Shown here: piece after piece, positions 1 to 6,772 of the stretch
Numbering within the stretch: the first letter of the stretch is position 1
Layout: each line of letters starts with the position of its first letter
NCBI GenBank assembly: GCA_029062865.1
Contig: JAIDPG010000068.1
Coordinates: forward strand, 1 to 8,682
Direction: 5' to 3'
DNA length: 8,682 nt
Origin: Oscillospiraceae bacterium
GTDB lineage: Bacteria; Bacillota; Clostridia; Oscillospirales; Ruminococcaceae
Position numbers and translations under genes: made by a program
The notes under the pieces: model-generated
Databases searched by the model: none
What the model was told of the DNA's origin: nothing
What the model saw: the letters and a program-made list of their open reading frames with translations, nothing else

Positions 1-2
1 TC

Positions 3-38
3 TTTGATGAGAACGACAATATTGTAGAATATACATGA
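3..38 (+). CDS. 3' end of an upstream gene (partial, unidentified)
   Basis: The third frame stays open from the window edge and encodes FDENDNIVEYT followed by a TGA stop at 36-38. The other two plus frames close with less protein-like content. The acidic, polar tail is typical of a real C-terminus, and the stop lies 29 bases before the next start on the same strand, which fits an upstream member of the same gene train. Eleven residues are too few to name the product. Confidence is limited by length alone. Confidence 0.45.
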   Translation, partial: FDENDNIVEYT

Positions 39-54
39 GCTAACAAAAAATAAC

Positions 55-60
55 AAGGAG
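55..60 (+). promoter_or_regulatory. Ribosome binding site for the 233-residue gene
   Basis: AAGGAG lies seven bases before the ATG at 68. It is in an A-rich 29-base gap between the upstream TGA and this start. I see no convincing promoter in the gap, so the gene is probably read through from upstream. Confidence 0.75.
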
Positions 61-67
61 CACACAA

Positions 68-769
68 ATGGGTGTTTTTAAGATCCCGCTGAAATTCAAC
101 GCGGGCGGATACAAATTCGGCGAGCTTCCCGACAATGAGCCGGGCGAGTGTTTGGAGCTCGAATACGATAACGAATATCAGCTGATAACATACAACGCGC
201 CGCTTTACGAAAGTGAAGTCCGCGTGTATACCGTTCCGAGGGAGCTTATGCCGGGCGGGCTTACCGCCGTATACGACGACGGCGGCACGCTCGATAGGGT
301 AGAGCTCGCCGACGGAGAACGCACGCGGCTGTTTTATATTTGGTTCAAGAATATAAGCAAGTCCGAGCGCGGCGTTCTGAAATATGTTAAGGAGCAGGCG
401 GAGCGAGTCGCGAAGGAGATAATCGCCAAAAAGCAAACGCTCGCGCGGCTGTTTATAGAGAAGTTCTACGACGGCGAGGCGGTAGACATCGCAGTAAAGA
501 CCGCCACGGCGGAGGAAGCTCGGGCGGTCATCGACCACTATAACGGCGAGCTCCGTACCGCCGACAACAGCGGGAATTATCCCGTCGCGAACAGGCTCGA
601 GCTTGACCGCGAGACGCTCGGCGTTATGCTGATGTGCACACTCGGTCATTTTCGGAGTATGCTGTTCAATAAGGCGGCGGAGGCTTTCGAGGAGCGCTTG
701 AAGAAGCGCGTTCTCGATAAGATAAAAAAGACAGAGGATTTTAAATTCATTTGTGAAGAATATGATTAG
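68..769 (+). CDS. Hypothetical protein, 233 residues, upstream of valS
   Basis: I do not recognise this protein. Residues 1-90 look beta-rich, with many aromatic and acidic residues and Gly/Pro turns. Residues about 97-135 form a strongly charged, probably helical stretch (Lys/Glu/Arg rich). Residues about 180-225 are again helical and end in a Lys/Arg/Glu-rich tail. There is no signal peptide, membrane segment or obvious metal site, so it is probably cytoplasmic. The start is chosen because ATG 68 has AAGGAG seven bases upstream and no earlier start fits. The stop TAG ends 15 bases before the valS start, so the two are probably co-transcribed. Codon use (many GCG, GGC, CGC, GAG) matches valS, giving no sign of recent transfer. 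Reality as a gene is well supported; function is unknown. Confidence 0.85.
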   Translation: MGVFKIPLKFNAGGYKFGELPDNEPGECLELEYDNEYQLITYNAPLYESEVRVYTVPRELMPGGLTAVYDDGGTLDRVELADGERTRLFYIWFKNISKSERGVLKYVKEQAERVAKEIIAKKQTLARLFIEKFYDGEAVDIAVKTATAEEARAVIDHYNGELRTADNSGNYPVANRLELDRETLGVMLMCTLGHFRSMLFNKAAEAFEERLKKRVLDKIKKTEDFKFICEEYD

Positions 770-788
770 AAAGGACACAATGCAATGA
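770..788 (+). promoter_or_regulatory. valS translation start region with a two-codon mini-frame
   Basis: AAAGGA (770-775) serves as ribosome binding site. Two ATGs follow. The first, at 780, reads ATG CAA TGA and stops after two codons. The second, at 785, opens valS and overlaps that TGA as ATGA. Only the second gives a protein, and its N-terminus (MKKELDKTYSP) matches the expected valyl-tRNA synthetase start. Whether ribosomes ever use the first ATG is not shown. Confidence 0.45.
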
Positions 789-3418
789 AAAAGGAACTCG
801 ACAAAACCTACTCCCCGAAGGATTTCGAGGACAGACTTTACAAATACTGGGAGGAGAGCGGTTTTTTCACCGCGGAGCGCGACCCGCAGAAAAAGCCGTT
901 CACGATCGTAATGCCACCGCCCAACATCACGGGGCAGCTGCATATGGGTCACGCGCTGGACTGCACGCTCCAGGACATTCTCATTCGGTTTAAGAGAATG
1001 GAGGGCTACGCGGCGCTTTGGCTTCCCGGAACGGATCACGCCGCGCTTGCGACCGAGGCGAAGATCGTTTCGGCGATGAAAGAAGAGGGTATCACGAAAT
1101 ACGACCTCGGGCGCGACGGCTTTATGGCTCGCGCGTGGGATTGGAACGAAAAGTACGGCGGCACGATAAAGAAGCAGCAGCGCAAAATGGGCACGTCCTG
1201 CGACTGGAGCCGCGACCGCTTCACAATGGACGAGGGCTGCTCCAAAGCCGTGCAGAAGGTCTTTATGGACCTGTACAACAAGGGGCTCATCTACCGCGGC
1301 GAGCGCATCATCAACTGGTGTCCGAACTGCAAAACGTCCATTTCCGACATTGAGACGGAATACGAGGAGCAGGACGGCTTCTTCTGGCACATCAATTATC
1401 CGATAGCAGACGGCAGCGGCTTTGTTGAGATTGCGACGACCCGCCCCGAAACGCTGCTCGGCGACTCTGCCGTTGCGGTAAATCCCAAGGACGAGCGTTA
1501 CACGAGCCTTGTCGGGAAAATGCTTAAGCTGCCGCTCACCGATAGAGAAATTCCAGTTGTCGCGGACGATTACGTTGATATGGAGTTCGGAACGGGCTGC
1601 GTTAAAATAACGCCCGCTCATGACCCGAACGACTTCGAGGTCGGCAAGCGCCACGACTTGCCCGTTATTCACATGATGAACGACGACGCGACGATCATGG
1701 AGGGCGTAGGCGGCAAGTATGCGGGAATGGATCGCTACGCGGCGCGTAAAGCAATGGTCGCCGATCTGGAGGCGCAGGGGCTGCTCGTTAAGGTAGAGCC
1801 GCACAAGCACAACGTAGGCACTTGTCAGCGCTGCGGCACGACCGTCGAGCCCACCGCATCGCTTCAATGGTTCGTAAGTATGAAAGACCTCGCGAAGCCC
1901 GCTATCGACGTAGTGAAAAGCGGCGAGCTCCGCTATGTCCCGAAGCGCTTTGAAAACAGCTATCTGTTCTGGATGGAGAATATCCGCGACTGGTGCATTT
2001 CCCGTCAGATCTGGTGGGGACACCGTATCCCCGCGTTCTATTGCCAGAACAAGGACTGCGGTCACACGGAGATCACGCTTGACGAGCTCAAAAAATGCCC
2101 GAAGTGCGGCGCGGAGGTCGTTCAGGACGAGGACACGCTCGACACGTGGTTCAGCTCGGCGCTGTGGCCTTTCAGCACGCTCGGCTGGCCGGAGAAAACC
2201 CCCGATTACGAGTACTTCTACCCGACGCAGACGCTTGTCACGGGCTATGACATCATCACGTTCTGGGTATCGCGAATGATATTCAGCGGACTTGAGCACA
2301 CCGGCGAGAAGCCGTTCAAGGACGTGCTTATCCACGGGCTTGTGCGCGACGAGCAGGGGAGAAAGATGTCTAAATCCCTTGGCAATGGCGTAGACCCGCT
2401 TGAGATCATCGAGAAATACGGCGCAGACGCTCTGCGCTTAACGCTCGTTACGGGCAACGCCCCCGGAAACGATATGCGCTGGACGGAAACGAAAGTGACG
2501 AACTCTCGCAACTTCATCAACAAGCTCTGGAACGCTTCTCGCTACATCTTGATGAACCTCCCCGAGGATTTTGAAAAGCCCGTACTCCCCGAGGCGCTAA
2601 ACGTTGAGGACAAGTGGGTGCTGTCGCTGTACAACGATATGATAAGGAACGTCACGTCAAATCTTGAGGCATACGAGCTCGGCGTGGCGGTTCAGAACGT
2701 TTACGACTTCACGTGGGATATTTTCTGCGATTGGTATATAGAGCTTACAAAGCCGCGTATCGCGGAGGGCGGAGAGACCGCTCTCGCAGCGCAGAACGTT
2801 CTCGTGTACATTATGCGCGGAATTCTGAAAACGCTCCACCCGTTCGTGCCGTTCGTTACCGAGGAGATATGGCAGTCTCTGCCGCACGGCGAGCACGAGA
2901 GCATTATGATGACGAAGTGGTGCGAGTACGACGAAAAGCTCAATTTCACGAAGGAAAAGGAGGATTTCTCTCGCGTAATCGGCGCGATAAGAGCGATACG
3001 CGTTCAGCGCAACGAGATGAACGTGCCGCCGTCCAAAAAGGTCACCGAAATCGTTGAAACAAGCTTCGGCGACATTTTCACGAACGCCAAGCCGTTCTTT
3101 GAAAAGCTCGCGGGCGCGGGCGAGTTCTCCGTGGTCGAGAAAGCGGAGAACACCGACGGAATGATAACTATCGTTACGGACAGCGCGCGCGTGTTTATCC
3201 CGATGGGCGAGCTTGTTGACAAGGAAAAGGAGCTCGCGCGTCTTGAAAAGGAGAAAAAGGCGGCGCAGAAGGACATCGACTTCCTGTCGTCTAAGCTGAA
3301 CAACCAGGGCTTCCTGTCGAAGGCTCCCGCGCAGCAGATCGAAAACGAGCGCGCGAAGCTCGCGAAAGCAGAGGAGAAGATGAAGAAAATACTTGAGAGT
3401 ATCGAGGGGCTGCAATAA
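785..3418 (+). CDS. valS: Valyl-tRNA synthetase
   Basis: This cytoplasmic class I synthetase (EC 6.1.1.9) attaches valine to tRNA-Val using ATP and edits mischarged threonine. At 877 residues it is full length for bacterial ValRS. In order: PPPNITG (44-50) with the HIGH-type motif HMGH (53-56); a Cys pair C179/C182; the CP1 editing domain with TTRPETLLGD (218-227) and GTGCVKITPAHDPNDF (269-284); a Cys pair C347/C350; a zinc-knuckle-like set C420, C425, C438 and C441; KMSKS (527-531); the alpha-helical anticodon-binding domain; and a Lys/Glu-rich coiled-coil tRNA arm (about 810-877). The usual GTDHAG after the first motif reads GTDHAA here, a mild change. All catalytic motifs are intact. The stop TAA overlaps the next ATG by one base. 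No T-box leader precedes it. Confidence 0.98.
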   Translation: MKKELDKTYSPKDFEDRLYKYWEESGFFTAERDPQKKPFTIVMPPPNITGQLHMGHALDCTLQDILIRFKRMEGYAALWLPGTDHAALATEAKIVSAMKEEGITKYDLGRDGFMARAWDWNEKYGGTIKKQQRKMGTSCDWSRDRFTMDEGCSKAVQKVFMDLYNKGLIYRGERIINWCPNCKTSISDIETEYEEQDGFFWHINYPIADGSGFVEIATTRPETLLGDSAVAVNPKDERYTSLVGKMLKLPLTDREIPVVADDYVDMEFGTGCVKITPAHDPNDFEVGKRHDLPVIHMMNDDATIMEGVGGKYAGMDRYAARKAMVADLEAQGLLVKVEPHKHNVGTCQRCGTTVEPTASLQWFVSMKDLAKPAIDVVKSGELRYVPKRFENSYLFWMENIRDWCISRQIWWGHRIPAFYCQNKDCGHTEITLDELKKCPKCGAEVVQDEDTLDTWFSSALWPFSTLGWPEKTPDYEYFYPTQTLVTGYDIITFWVSRMIFSGLEHTGEKPFKDVLIHGLVRDEQGRKMSKSLGNGVDPLEIIEKYGADALRLTLVTGNAPGNDMRWTETKVTNSRNFINKLWNASRYILMNLPEDFEKPVLPEALNVEDKWVLSLYNDMIRNVTSNLEAYELGVAVQNVYDFTWDIFCDWYIELTKPRIAEGGETALAAQNVLVYIMRGILKTLHPFVPFVTEEIWQSLPHGEHESIMMTKWCEYDEKLNFTKEKEDFSRVIGAIRAIRVQRNEMNVPPSKKVTEIVETSFGDIFTNAKPFFEKLAGAGEFSVVEKAENTDGMITIVTDSARVFIPMGELVDKEKELARLEKEKKAAQKDIDFLSSKLNNQGFLSKAPAQQIENERAKLAKAEEKMKKILESIEGLQ

Positions 3419-3804
3419 TGGGATTGTTCGGGAAAAAGAAACACACAAACGACGAATTGAACGCGATCTGGGAAGACGCGTACAGAGCCAACCCGCACGT
3501 TTACGAAAACCGGGAGACCGGCAAAATAATCGTCGGGCTTGCGCTTACGGAAACGACGGATTCGCTGTTCCCGCTCGCCGCGGAAAAGCAGTGGGCGATT
3601 GAGGGCAGGGAAATAGATATTTTCATTATCTCGATGGTGAGCATAACAAAGGAGGCGGTCCTCGGGCAGATAGAGTACGGCGAGGCAATGAAGCGGCTGG
3701 AGCCGTATTTCCTCGCGGAAAAGGACGGCTGGGTGCTTATCCGCGGGCTGTCGCTTGACGAAATGGAAGCGCTGTTTGAGGGGCTGCCGAGGAATATAGT
3801 ATAA
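3418..3804 (+). CDS. Hypothetical protein, 128 residues, coupled to valS
   Basis: I do not recognise this small protein. It starts with a basic patch (MGLFGKKKH), has a strand-like hydrophobic stretch at about 36-42, another at about 66-74 (EIDIFIISMV), and an amphipathic C-terminal half ending in a helix with acidic and Leu/Met residues (about 112-122). There is no signal peptide or true membrane helix, so a small soluble alpha/beta protein is likely. The ATG overlaps the valS stop in TAATG, and GAGGGG at 3404-3409 gives a ribosome binding site eight bases upstream, so translation is probably coupled to valS. Codon use matches its neighbours. It could be a conserved lineage-specific valS neighbour, but nothing in the sequence gives a function. 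Confidence 0.85.
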   Translation: MGLFGKKKHTNDELNAIWEDAYRANPHVYENRETGKIIVGLALTETTDSLFPLAAEKQWAIEGREIDIFIISMVSITKEAVLGQIEYGEAMKRLEPYFLAEKDGWVLIRGLSLDEMEALFEGLPRNIV

Positions 3805-3817
3805 GAGCGGAGAAAAT

Positions 3818-4921
3818 ATGCGCGTATTTGACATCTATTACTTTAACATAATAGAAAAGGTGAGCTTTGGCGAAACTATGCCGTACTTGGAGAAAATGCT
3901 GTCCGAGTTGGGAATTTCATATCAAAATATCGCTTTTATGCTGTATGACGTTATCAAAGACGCGCAGAAAAAGGCTCTCGAAAAGCTTCCCTCGCTGGGA
4001 AAATATTCCTTTTCTGTTGCTCGTGATGAATACGGACTGTGCAGTTACCGTACAAATTGGCGCGAGGGCGATATTTATGCGGACAAGGCGGATCGTGATG
4101 ATATTTTCGTGTTGTTTTCAAAAGTTCCGCGACCGTTTAATTTCTCGTTCGGGCATTTGATTTTGGACGGGATAAACTGGTTTCCCGACAGCGAAAACAT
4201 ACTCGGCGCGGCAGACGACTGGATCTACAATCACACATACCCTCCCGCAAGCGAACTGCCGTTTTTCTCGAACAGCATAACGCAATATCGCGATTTCGAG
4301 GACGGCAAAAAACTAAACCTCGTATCCGTGTGTGTTGACGTGACGGACAATGACAAGCCCCGAAATTCCCGCGCGGTGATCGAAAAGCTCATTCCTTATT
4401 TCGGCGAACCTCAAAAGTGTTCCCGAAAATGCTCGCTTTCGCGGGAAGAAAAGGAGCGTTTTAACGCTCTGGAAGAAGACGAACATACTCGTTTAAGGGA
4501 GCTTGCGGAAAGCGGGCTTCCCGTGCCGAAAAACATTGCGACCGATACGGAGCTTACGCACGTCGCGGATAAATTCACGCTCGACAAGGCGTTTAAAGGA
4601 ACTGCTTTTACGCGGCAAAAGGGAAAGCCGAATTATCTGCACCTGTATTCCTTCACGGACGAGCACGGTTTTCTCTATGAAGCGTACACGCAAAGGCTTG
4701 AGGTCGGCGTTAACCGTTTCCGCGTATGGGTGCGGATTTTGGGGTACAACTTTCAATTATCCTCTCAAGAGATAGATTATAAAGTGACCGAGGAGGGTGA
4801 GTCGCTTGAAATACTTAAGCAGTTCGCGGAGTTCTGCGTAAAGCTCTCCGAGGAATACGGCGGCGCGCTCGCGGAGAAATTCGGCGAAACGCCGGCGTGG
4901 TACAACGAAAAATTGATCTGA
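3818..4921 (+). CDS. Hypothetical protein, 367 residues
   Basis: I do not recognise this protein. It is rich in aromatic residues, has no signal peptide and no membrane helix. The N-terminal part (1-60) looks helical; 60-175 looks mixed and contains a Trp/Phe/Asp-rich patch around 110-137. A short Cys pair (C201, C205) opens a highly charged linker (about 205-235). The C-terminal part has beta-strand-like stretches (272-310) and then a helix (about 325-352). It starts at an ATG with GGAG (3809-3812) five bases upstream, 13 bases after the preceding stop. The first third has somewhat more A/T-ending codons than valS. Its TGA is followed one base later by the next ATG. Function is unknown; a real gene is likely from length, ribosome site and packing. 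Confidence 0.85.
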   Translation: MRVFDIYYFNIIEKVSFGETMPYLEKMLSELGISYQNIAFMLYDVIKDAQKKALEKLPSLGKYSFSVARDEYGLCSYRTNWREGDIYADKADRDDIFVLFSKVPRPFNFSFGHLILDGINWFPDSENILGAADDWIYNHTYPPASELPFFSNSITQYRDFEDGKKLNLVSVCVDVTDNDKPRNSRAVIEKLIPYFGEPQKCSRKCSLSREEKERFNALEEDEHTRLRELAESGLPVPKNIATDTELTHVADKFTLDKAFKGTAFTRQKGKPNYLHLYSFTDEHGFLYEAYTQRLEVGVNRFRVWVRILGYNFQLSSQEIDYKVTEEGESLEILKQFAEFCVKLSEEYGGALAEKFGETPAWYNEKLI

Positions 4922-4922
4922 T

Positions 4923-5660
4923 ATGGAAATACGAAGAATGACGGACGGCGATGTTCCGCAGGTAAAGGAGCTCTACGCCGCCGCTTGGAAAGAGGGCTAC
5001 AAGGGGCTTCTCCCGCGGGAGTATCTCAACGAGCTTACGCCCGATAAGATAAATTGCGTAATTGACGACGGCAGCTTCGTCGCGCCTGACGGCGGGCGCA
5101 TAGCCGCGCACTGCCACGCCCGCCCCGCAAGCGAAGCGGATTGGCGCGGTTGGGGCGAGATACACACGATGTACACTCACCCGGACTATTGGCGGCAGGG
5201 CTACGGCACGGCGGTTTTTCAACACGCCGAGCGTTGGCTTTACGAGCAGGGCTTCGACGAGGTTTATTTGTTCGTGTTGGAGGGCAACGCACGCGCCGAA
5301 GGTTTCTACAAGTCGCAGGGCTTCTTCCCGAACGGCGGCACGCTCTGCTGCGAAATTGGCGGCGTTGTTGTCACCGATAATCGTTTTACAAAGTACAGCT
5401 CGCGCTTCACAAGCTACGGCGAGCGCGAGAGGATAACAGCGGAAGGCGGAGCGGCGGCAATTGAAAATGTCCTGAAAAACGGACAATTCAACGACCGAGC
5501 GAGTTTGCTGTTGTGCCTTGACGGTTACCTCGACCCGTTTTACGGGAAAACTCTCCCTGAAAGGGAAGCGGTGATAAAGGTCCTGGATGAATACGAGAAA
5601 ACCGTTATTGACAGCACGGTTTTCGCTGTCAGAGAATTGTTGGAATATTGTCAGCATTAA
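4923..5660 (+). CDS. GNAT-family N-acetyltransferase with C-terminal extension
   Basis: Residues 1-150 form a GNAT domain, which moves an acetyl group from acetyl-CoA to an amine. Visible hallmarks are the helix-1 stretch AAWKEGYKGLLPREYL (19-34), the strand-4 segment EIHTMYTHPDYW (79-90), the acetyl-CoA pyrophosphate loop RQGYGT (91-96), and GNARAEGFYKSQGF (121-134), which holds the conserved Asn and Tyr of motif B. Substrate cannot be told from sequence. GNAT enzymes are commonly 150-180 residues; this has about 85 more, and residues about 168-245 look like a separate small helical unit. There is no good ribosome binding site: the ATG is one base after the upstream TGA, so re-initiation is likely. 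Intact and in frame. Confident in family, not in target. Confidence 0.88.
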   Translation: MEIRRMTDGDVPQVKELYAAAWKEGYKGLLPREYLNELTPDKINCVIDDGSFVAPDGGRIAAHCHARPASEADWRGWGEIHTMYTHPDYWRQGYGTAVFQHAERWLYEQGFDEVYLFVLEGNARAEGFYKSQGFFPNGGTLCCEIGGVVVTDNRFTKYSSRFTSYGERERITAEGGAAAIENVLKNGQFNDRASLLLCLDGYLDPFYGKTLPEREAVIKVLDEYEKTVIDSTVFAVRELLEYCQH

Positions 5661-5664
5661 GGAG
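5659..5664 (+). promoter_or_regulatory. Ribosome binding site that fixes the nucleotidyltransferase start
   Basis: AAGGAG overlaps the acetyltransferase stop codon (TAA 5658-5660) and sits six bases before ATG 5671. This site, and the fact that the nucleotide-binding motif begins only a few residues later, favour 5671 over an in-frame ATG at 5587 that lies deep in the upstream gene. Confidence 0.8.
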
Positions 5665-5670
5665 CATAAC

Positions 5671-6546
5671 ATGTCGGAATTAACCTTAGTAGTATTGGCA
5701 GCCGGAATGGGCAAGCGCTTCGGCGAGCGGATAAAGCAGCTCGAACCGCTGGGTCCACACGGCGAGCTTCTCATAGACTATTCGATAAACGACGCGCTGC
5801 AAAACGGCTTTACGCGCGTTTTGTTCATAATCCGCGAGGACATCGAGGAGATATTTAAGTCTACGATCGGTGCGAGAGCGGAGAAGATCATCAGGACGGA
5901 GTACGTCTTTCAGTCCACGGACAAGCTCCCCGCGCGGATGGGGGATTTCCCGGACAGAAAAAAGCCCTGGGGCACGGCGCAGGCGCTCTGGTGCTGCAAG
6001 GACAAGCTGGACGGCAAATTCGCCGTGATCAACGCCGACGACTTTTACGGCGCGGGCGCGTTCAAGCTGCTCGGGGATTTCCTCAAAGATCCCACCTGCG
6101 AGAGCTGCTCCGTCGATTTTCTGCTGAAAAACACGCTCTCCGAGAACGGAGAGGTAAACCGCGGAGTCTGCCGCGCGGACGACGACCATTTCCTCACGCT
6201 CGTTGAGGAAACAAAGGGCATAAGACGCGGCGCGGACGGAGTTATCCGCGGGCGCTATAACGGCGCGGAGCGCGTTTTAAGCGGCGACGAGCCCGTTTCA
6301 ATGAGTATGTGGGGCTTCGAGCCGAGCTTTATTGAGATCCTGGAGCGCCGCCTCGCGGAGTTTTTAAACGAGCTTCCAAGCGATGACGAGACCTCGGAGC
6401 TGACAATCGCGGAGTGCGTCGGCAAGGAGATAATCCAGCGCGGCTTCAAGTGCCGCGACATTCCGACGGAAAGCCGCTGGTTCGGGATAACCTACGAGAG
6501 CGAGATAGAAGCGGCGAAGCGCCGTTTGAGTGAAATTGACAATTGA
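5671..6546 (+). CDS. Nucleotidyltransferase family protein (sugar-nucleotide type)
   Basis: The 291-residue protein has the GT-A/Rossmann-like fold of sugar-1-phosphate nucleotidyltransferases, which join an NTP to a phosphorylated sugar or alcohol with release of pyrophosphate. Visible motifs are VVLAAGMGKRFG (7-18, nucleotide-binding loop), KPWGTAQA (98-105, the GTA motif) and NADDFYG (121-127, metal-binding acidic site). The region around residue 22 (KQLEPLG) stands in place of the usual substrate-loop lysine-proline motif. The exact substrate is not determinable; a cell-surface polysaccharide, teichoic acid or phospholipid precursor role would fit the family. The last codons (SEIDN and TGA) lie inside the left arm of an inverted-repeat element, so the C-terminus may differ from that of relatives. 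Ten bases separate it from the acetyltransferase. Confidence 0.85.
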   Translation: MSELTLVVLAAGMGKRFGERIKQLEPLGPHGELLIDYSINDALQNGFTRVLFIIREDIEEIFKSTIGARAEKIIRTEYVFQSTDKLPARMGDFPDRKKPWGTAQALWCCKDKLDGKFAVINADDFYGAGAFKLLGDFLKDPTCESCSVDFLLKNTLSENGEVNRGVCRADDDHFLTLVEETKGIRRGADGVIRGRYNGAERVLSGDEPVSMSMWGFEPSFIEILERRLAEFLNELPSDDETSELTIAECVGKEIIQRGFKCRDIPTESRWFGITYESEIEAAKRRLSEIDN

Positions 6547-6638
6547 CGATTATTGTACGCGCTTCGCGCGTGTTATTTCAGATCATTTGCGAAGTGGAGA
6601 AACAATTGTCCGTTATCAATTGTAAATTGTAAATTTCA
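6531..6638. repeat. MITE-like inverted-repeat element, 108 bp
   Basis: Positions 6531-6551 and the reverse complement of 6618-6638 agree at 18 of 21 bases (differences at arm positions 8, 15 and 18). Each arm contains a tandem heptamer: AATTGAC twice on the left, AATTGTA twice on the right. Inside, ACGCGC-TTC-GCGCGT (6557-6571) is a perfect six-pair GC-rich hairpin, and CTTCGC (6562-6567) can alternatively pair with GCGAAG (6589-6594). ATTGT (6552-6556) and ACAAT (6602-6606) extend the pairing. There is no coding capacity, and I see no clear target-site duplication. The AT-rich arms contrast with the GC-rich genes around. It is most likely a small non-autonomous mobile or intergenic palindromic repeat; copies elsewhere cannot be checked here. 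Confidence 0.65.
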
Positions 6639-6647
6639 AAAACCCCC

Positions 6648-6676
6648 TTGCAATTATCGGGGAAATATGATAAAAT
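6648..6676 (+). promoter_or_regulatory. Sigma-A-type promoter for putP
   Basis: A -35 box TTGCAA (6648-6653) is separated by exactly 17 bases from a -10 box TAAAAT (6671-6676), which is preceded by TG at 6668-6669, making an extended -10. Transcription would begin near 6682-6684, giving a leader of about 90 bases before the symporter start. It begins ten bases beyond the inverted-repeat element. Confidence 0.7.
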
Positions 6677-6686
6677 ATAGAGTGTT

Positions 6687-6720
6687 ATGTGTTTCTCCAC
6701 GCTAACGGCGGGGAAAACAT
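6687..6720 (+). promoter_or_regulatory. Hairpin in the putP 5' leader
   Basis: ATGTGTTTCTC (6687-6697) can pair with GGGGAAAACAT (6710-6720), with one mismatch and two G-T wobbles, around a 12-base loop. It starts only a few bases after the predicted transcription start. No T-run follows, so it is not an intrinsic terminator. It may stabilise the transcript or be an operator-like site; I recognise no known riboswitch class. Confidence 0.35.
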
Positions 6721-6772
6721 ACGGGGAATAATTCGGTTTAGCGGAAATATAATAAAGGTTTAGGAGTAAGGT

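Noticed and set aside
2657..3834. Long minus-strand open frames opposite valS and the 128-residue gene (263 and 276 residues)
   Set aside because: They lie antisense to well-supported genes, have Arg/Leu/Ser-biased content typical of mirrored GC-rich codons, lack ribosome binding sites, and cross the coupled TAATG junction.
5587..5670. Upstream ATG extension of the nucleotidyltransferase
   Set aside because: It would overlap the acetyltransferase by over 70 bases, has no ribosome site, and adds residues before a family that normally begins close to the LAAG motif. ATG 5671 has AAGGAG at proper spacing.
4815..5774. Minus-strand open frame of 319 residues opposite the acetyltransferase
   Set aside because: It spans three plus-strand genes, and the plus frame carries clear GNAT motifs, so this is an antisense shadow.
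5671..6546. Acetyltransferase plus nucleotidyltransferase as a sugar-nucleotide biosynthesis pair
   Set aside because: They are adjacent and in the same train, but the GNAT sequence shows no sugar-specific features and no other sugar-pathway gene is present, so adjacency alone does not support a pathway claim.
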